This document shows, piece after piece, positions 60,170-64,000 of a stretch of 64,000 nucleotides of DNA. Under the pieces are notes generated by a model. The model was not told the DNA's origin, searched no databases, and saw only the letters and a program-made list of their open reading frames with translations. Numbering within the stretch: position 1 is the stretch's first letter; every line of letters starts with the position of its first letter. This stretch comes from Ditylenchus dipsaci (taxonomy: Eukaryota; Nematoda; Chromadorea; Rhabditida; Anguinidae), in contig SADC01001112.1 in the NCBI GenBank assembly GCA_004194705.1, positions 372,001 through 436,000 of the forward strand, in the 5' to 3' direction. A program made the translations under genes and the position numbers.

Positions 60170-62599
60170 TTTCTTTTTAAACTTTGTTTGTTTGCCAGCT
60201 CCAATCGCACTGCCTCTTCCGCCACTACCACCACTTCCGGAGTTGTTACCACTCTCGGCAGCTCTCGTGGTTATTATTAGTCCGTGGCTGTGAATTGTTT
60301 TTAAATTTGTCAACAAAACCTTCAAGGCAAAGGCCATAGTCAGGGTGCGCACATGTAGTTGCTCCAATGCAAATCTTGCTCCTGAAAATTTTCTGTGTAA
60401 TGAAATTTATGCAGGCATCTCATTTAAATTAGTAGAAAATTTGTAACCTGAAAAAAATACCTATTTCCGAGCTTTTGATCTCACCCACCACAATTGTAGC
60501 TTCATCTGCCTGAACTCTTACATCACCAGCTATGACTAGTTGCAACTCTCGTGGAGGTGGGCTGGCAGGACTTGGTGCACTTCCTGATGTACATGTTGAT
60601 CCGTAGATATTTACTGAGGCGTGGATCAAAGCAATTTAAAACGTGGACGGGCTTGATGACAGGAGCTGGGCCCTTTCTTCCTGACTCTTGCATGCTTGAT
60701 AATTTGAAGAAAAATCAAAGAGAATCGCGACTTTCTCGTTTAGACCAGAAGGCAATCTTTTCAAGCCATTCTCCAAGCAGCGGAACAATTTCACAAATGA
60801 GTATTCAATAAAAAGGTTAGCAGAGTCAAACAGTGGTGTTCGCAGCTCATGGTTTAGCATTAAAGCCCTCGCATCAGCTAGGCACACGATCAAGTTGCTG
60901 TTAAAAAGGTAGGTGTCGTGGTACTTCACATCATTCTTAATCTTGACTTATAAATGGAAGTCAACTTTTCCTGCATAGTGGTCACTATGCTATCATACTT
61001 GGAAAAGAGGCGCTCCTAAAAATATTTTTCTCATAATATTTTATATTATTTTATTACTAGGTAAGGCAAATATTGCTTTTTAGTTAAAATTGTGAGTTCG
61101 GCTCCATATGTGTTCGAGAATTCACTTAAAAAATACGCCCTGTTGTTGTTTTTTGTAAAAACTTTTCGGAAAAGTACGCCGTCCAACCTGTTGTTTTTTT
61201 GGCTGAAATTTTTCAAATATCAAAATATTTTTATTTTCAGGCTCAAGGCTTAGGCAAGAGTAGGTCAGCGTATGTTAGGGAAATGTCGAAAATCTTTCTC
61301 AAAATTAAAAAAGCAGAAAGAGTGTGTTTAAGTGCGTCCTAGCATACGCACCTACCCTTGCCTAAGCATAAGCCTAAATTAGCTTGGCGGACCAACGCAA
61401 AAGTGTTTTCACACTTTTTTCACACCAAAATTTTTTTTTGCTGAAAAGTGTTTATAAACATTTTCTGAACATTTTCGGAAAAAAATTTGGAAAAAAACAA
61501 CAGGAGGGTCGAGGCATATTTTTTGGGTACACCCTCGAACACGTATGGAGCCGTGAGTTCCATTAAAAGCTTTTCAGTTTAATAAAAAAGAATTTTAATG
61601 AGTTGGGGCCGGAGTTTCATTGAGTGGTGGGGCAATTGTTCTAATGCTCCGACCCATTAAGTAGGGTTGGCAAAAGTGAAATTCTTTTTTTTATGTTTTC
61701 CTGTTTTCATATGCTCTTTTAATAAAGTTGTGCAAATGTTACCTATCATCTGAAAGCTTAGCATCTGGGCTACACAGTGGTTTAAAAATCATTACAAAAT
61801 CAAACCTATCTTATTCAAACAGCTTTGAAAATTTTTGAACAAAATATTTGAGAATCGGTAAAAATGTTCATAGTTGTTAAACTAAGAAATTTATATACCG
61901 TTGTGTAGCTGAGGTTCTAAACTTTCAGTTGAAGGTAGCATCTTTTTAAATATAAAATGCTATTGAATGTTTTTAGTAACAGGGTCAAATTGACCCTAGG
62001 TAGTCAACATGTCTGAAAAATAAGGTGATCGCTTGAGAGTTAATAATTTTTATAGTAATTTTAAAAGTAATCAAGTTTTGACTTTTTGTCAAGTTTTTTT
62101 TAACAATGTTTGTTGAACAAAATGGTTTTTTAAAAAACTCATTGAAAATCAAATGGATTTTTTTTGTTATAAATCTGTTAGTTAAAAATTTTATCAAATT
62201 TGACACCAAAAATTTTTGTAAAAAATTTTCTTTTCCATCAATTTGTCGGCCAAAATAGACTTGTGGTCGATAACAGTTGTTGAGGCGGGAAGGACGTTCC
62301 AGTCTTCAAAATGTTCAATGAGCTGGCTAACATCCTTTATTAGCAAAGATCAAGTGAACAGTGGTCATTTAGAGCTCAGACCTCTCCTGACTGATTCTTC
62401 TTGTAGAGCAGATATTTTTTGTCCTGTTCGGCAAAGAGAGCAGCTATTTTTTCTCTCCATGCTCATATCGCGCAGTTAGGTTTTCAACGAGCACAGTCAT
62501 TTTTGCAGTTAGGTTCTCGGTTAAGAATTGCTCCTGGGACACTATTTTTTTCTCTATCAAATCCAGACGATCTTCTATTCTTAGGATTCCACCGATGAC
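60170..62599 (-). CDS. Unidentified protein: coiled coil N-terminal, ExK-motif C-terminal
   Basis: Minus-strand pieces in order. From 62,599: VIGGILRIEDRLDLIEKKIV with more heptad-like sequence to FAEQDKKYLLYKKNQSG, a coiled coil. From about 62,340: DVSQLIEHFEDWNVLPAST. From 61,015: ERLFSKYDSIVTTMQEKLTS then KYHDTYLFNSNLIVCLADAR and LFIEYSFVKLFRCLENGLKR. From about 60,600: SAPSPASPPPRELQLVIAGD, VRVQADEATIVVGEIKSSE. From about 60,400: GARFALEQLHVRTLTMAFAL, ending in a Gly/Ser and Lys tail at 60,170. The DEATIVVGEIK...ALEQLxxR pattern resembles the D-(E)xK and Q-helix arrangement of PD-(D/E)xK nucleases. Frame breaks occur at about 62,450, 60,955 and 60,630. I do not recognise the family; the 5' end is unknown. 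Confidence 0.45.
61180..61400. repeat. Foldback with telomere-like units in an intron
   Basis: cttaggcaagagtaggtcag (61,250) and its relative ctacccttgcctaagcataa (61,350) are inverted arms containing TTAGGC and GCCTAA. It resembles the segments at 57,370-57,410 and 59,530-59,560. Confidence 0.45.
61720..61960. repeat. Foldback repeat
   Basis: ttacctatcatctgaaagct and its complement near 61,930, with an inner pair around gggctacaca, form an imperfect palindrome. No gene. Confidence 0.4.
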
Positions 62600-62647
62600 C
62601 TAAAAATTTGTTAAATCTTAGCCATTTGCTTTTTAAATGGTCTTTAA

Positions 62648-62914
62648 AGGGGCATGCCCACGCTAATGAGAAATGGTGCTCGGAAATTCAAAAATTTTTC
62701 ATAATAATTGAATTCGATAAGATATGATAAGATATTTATGAATAGATTTGCGTACGAATTTTTCAACTTGGTTTCTAACACAACTATACCTAAAATTGAA
62801 TTATAGGACTTGTTATGTTAGAAACCAAGCTGAAAAATCCGTACAGAAGTTCAGTGATTAGGCGGAAATTTTTGAATTGGCGGGGGATAATTCAAAACAG
62901 GTGGCAATGGCCTT
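62648..62914. mobile_element. TTAA-flanked palindromic MITE, copy D
   Basis: TTAA (62,644-62,647) precedes aggggcatgcccacgctaat, and TTAA (62,915-62,918) follows ggcaatggcctt. The arms pair around gttagaaaccaagctgaaaa. Its right end shows the uninterrupted site (gtggcaatggcc) that in copy B received the MULE. Confidence 0.75.
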
Positions 62915-63622
62915 TTAAGTATCCAAGAGTATCCAAAGAGTATTTTCTCTAAGCCAACTTTTTCATTTTGCCTAAGCCTAAGGCTAAGGCCTAAGCCTGA
63001 ACCTACGCCTGAGTTAGCGCGCTTCACACAGCAAAAAAGAAAACTTAAAAAAAATCAAGGGAACCCAAAACAGTACGCTTAGAGAAAAAACTTTTTGGAG
63101 GGGGTGGGCTCTTGGGATTTTACGCTTTACCCCTACACTACCTATTAACTTGTGATATAATAGCTATTATAGCCTGAGTAACTGCATTTTTAGTTTAATA
63201 AGTTGTTATTAATAACGCATTCAAAAAAAATTGAGCCAAAAATTATTATAATAAAAGGACAAAACGGAAAAATGACTCTTTTTGCGAAAAATTGCTCCTT
63301 TTTGTGAAAATATGCCCCCTTTTTTTGTTAAATTTTATAGTTTAGAGGACGCGTAACTGGTTATTAATGTCGAACTGTGTTTTTTAGAAATGCAATTTGT
63401 GTGGATGTAAAGCAGGACGACTTCTTACAAAAGGAGGCATATTTTCACTGAAAGGGTGCCTTTTTCGCCTTTTCGACTAAAGCGAAAAAGAGGGGACCCA
63501 TTTTTACTAATGGGGTACTTTTCTCCAAAAGAAGGCATTTTAACGTATCTTCCATAATGAAACAAGTGTACCGTGCGCATTCAACCGTACTTCTTTAAGT
63601 ATTTTAAATTTTTCAGCCTGCA
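62915..63622. repeat. GCCTAA-rich fragment and AT-rich upstream region
   Basis: 62,969-63,010 has several GCCTAA-like units (gcctaagcctaaggctaagg), followed by a gttagcgcgcttcacacagc arm related to 54,790. From 63,100 to 63,600 the DNA has loose ccttttttcg-type repeats (63,260-63,540). This is the upstream region of the F-box gene. Confidence 0.4.
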
Positions 63623-64000
63623 ATGTCAACTTCTAGTTTGAACTTCTCAAATGAAGTGCTCCTCGAAGTGTTATCTTTCCTGAAGCGATCTGAATTGGAT
63701 CATCTGGCCCTTGTTTCCAAATATCTCAACAAATTCACTGCCAAGTACTTCCCCAAATTCCCACTCAACTACCTTAAAAGATTAAGGATCTGTGAAAATG
63801 GCAGCCACCGGCCAATCTTTCCGGACTGCCCATTAAAGAAATTGCAGCACTACAGCAAAACTGGCAAGTGGATGGTCAAATTTATGTGTATATACCGTAA
63901 ATCCTCTAATAGAGCCCCCGGGGTTTTATTTTTCAATCCCTGAAAAATCTTGAGATTGTCAATCAAAAATGGTGCTAACTCTGAAACTCTAGTCAAAAAT
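63623..64000 (+). CDS. F-box protein, N-terminal exon (partial)
   Basis: The exon starts at the ATG at 63,623, shortly after a tttttcag acceptor-like sequence. Residues 8-50 are an F-box: NFSNEVLLEVLSFLKRSELD followed by LALVSKYLNKFTAKYF, with the expected L-P/N-E-L...L...L-x-L...V-x-K pattern. F-box proteins bind SKP1 and present substrates to SCF ubiquitin ligases. A second segment (RICENGSHRPIFPDCPLKKL) follows. From 63,893 the frame runs into a TA-MITE end (taccgtaaatcctctaatag), so the codons after about residue 90 are transposon sequence unless an intron starts just before. The gene continues beyond the window. Confidence 0.7.
63893..64000. mobile_element. Left end of a TA-MITE at the window edge
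   Basis: taccgtaaatcctctaatag followed by agcccccgggg has the family's terminus. The right end lies outside the window. Confidence 0.6.

Overview
The window looks like nuclear DNA of a nematode. It is AT-rich, with short GT-AG introns, AATAAA poly(A) signals and dense foldback or MITE-type repeats. The nematode call rests on four things read here. There is a MATH-BTB gene with a helix like those of nematode bath genes. There is a globin-like protein of a divergent nematode type. There is a large patched-domain protein. There are interstitial GCCTAA runs, which is the complement of the TTAGGC telomere unit used by many nematodes. I cannot name the species. Several conserved exons need one extra base at a homopolymer to stay in frame (UFC1, the R3H gene, the TUTase, the patched gene), while the MATH-BTB gene is clean. 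Consensus error in a long-read draft is a likely cause, but real decay is not excluded.

Layout. 1-394: last exon of an unidentified Ser/Gln-rich protein. 400-16,200: mostly repeats, including a 3 kb element (3.72-6.80 kb) with tandemly repeated inverted ends that encloses a small signal-peptide gene, and a decayed MULE transposase (13.6-14.6 kb). 16.2-18.1 kb: globin-like gene (+). 20.1-22.8 kb: a 2.7 kb foldback element between TTAA sites. 23.3-29.6 kb: two minus-strand genes in tandem, UFC1 (E2 of the UFM1 pathway) and an encore/R3HDM-type R3H gene, the latter with a ribosomal-protein P2 pseudogene in an intron. 30-32.7 kb: nested foldbacks and a hAT-type element. 33.2-42.7 kb: a many-exon patched/RND-type membrane protein (-). 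43.6-45.1 kb: two TTAA palindromes, one carrying a MULE. 45.2-46.6 kb: MATH-BTB gene (-). 46.7-49.4 kb: a TTAA palindrome hit by a TA-MITE and by a 2.2 kb hAT/BED element. 49.5-51 kb: an element with tandem-array inverted ends. 54.4-59.4 kb: a GLD-2-like nucleotidyltransferase whose catalytic exon lies on the opposite strand from its other exons. 60.2-62.6 kb: an unidentified minus-strand gene with a coiled coil and an ExK motif. 63.6-64.0 kb: first exon of an F-box protein.

The cellular genes are unrelated housekeeping or regulatory genes and form no pathway together. UFC1 and the R3H gene are close enough for a shared transcript to be possible. The distinctive content is the mobile-element landscape. 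At least five families can be defined from their own ends and target-site duplications, and nested insertions give their relative ages.
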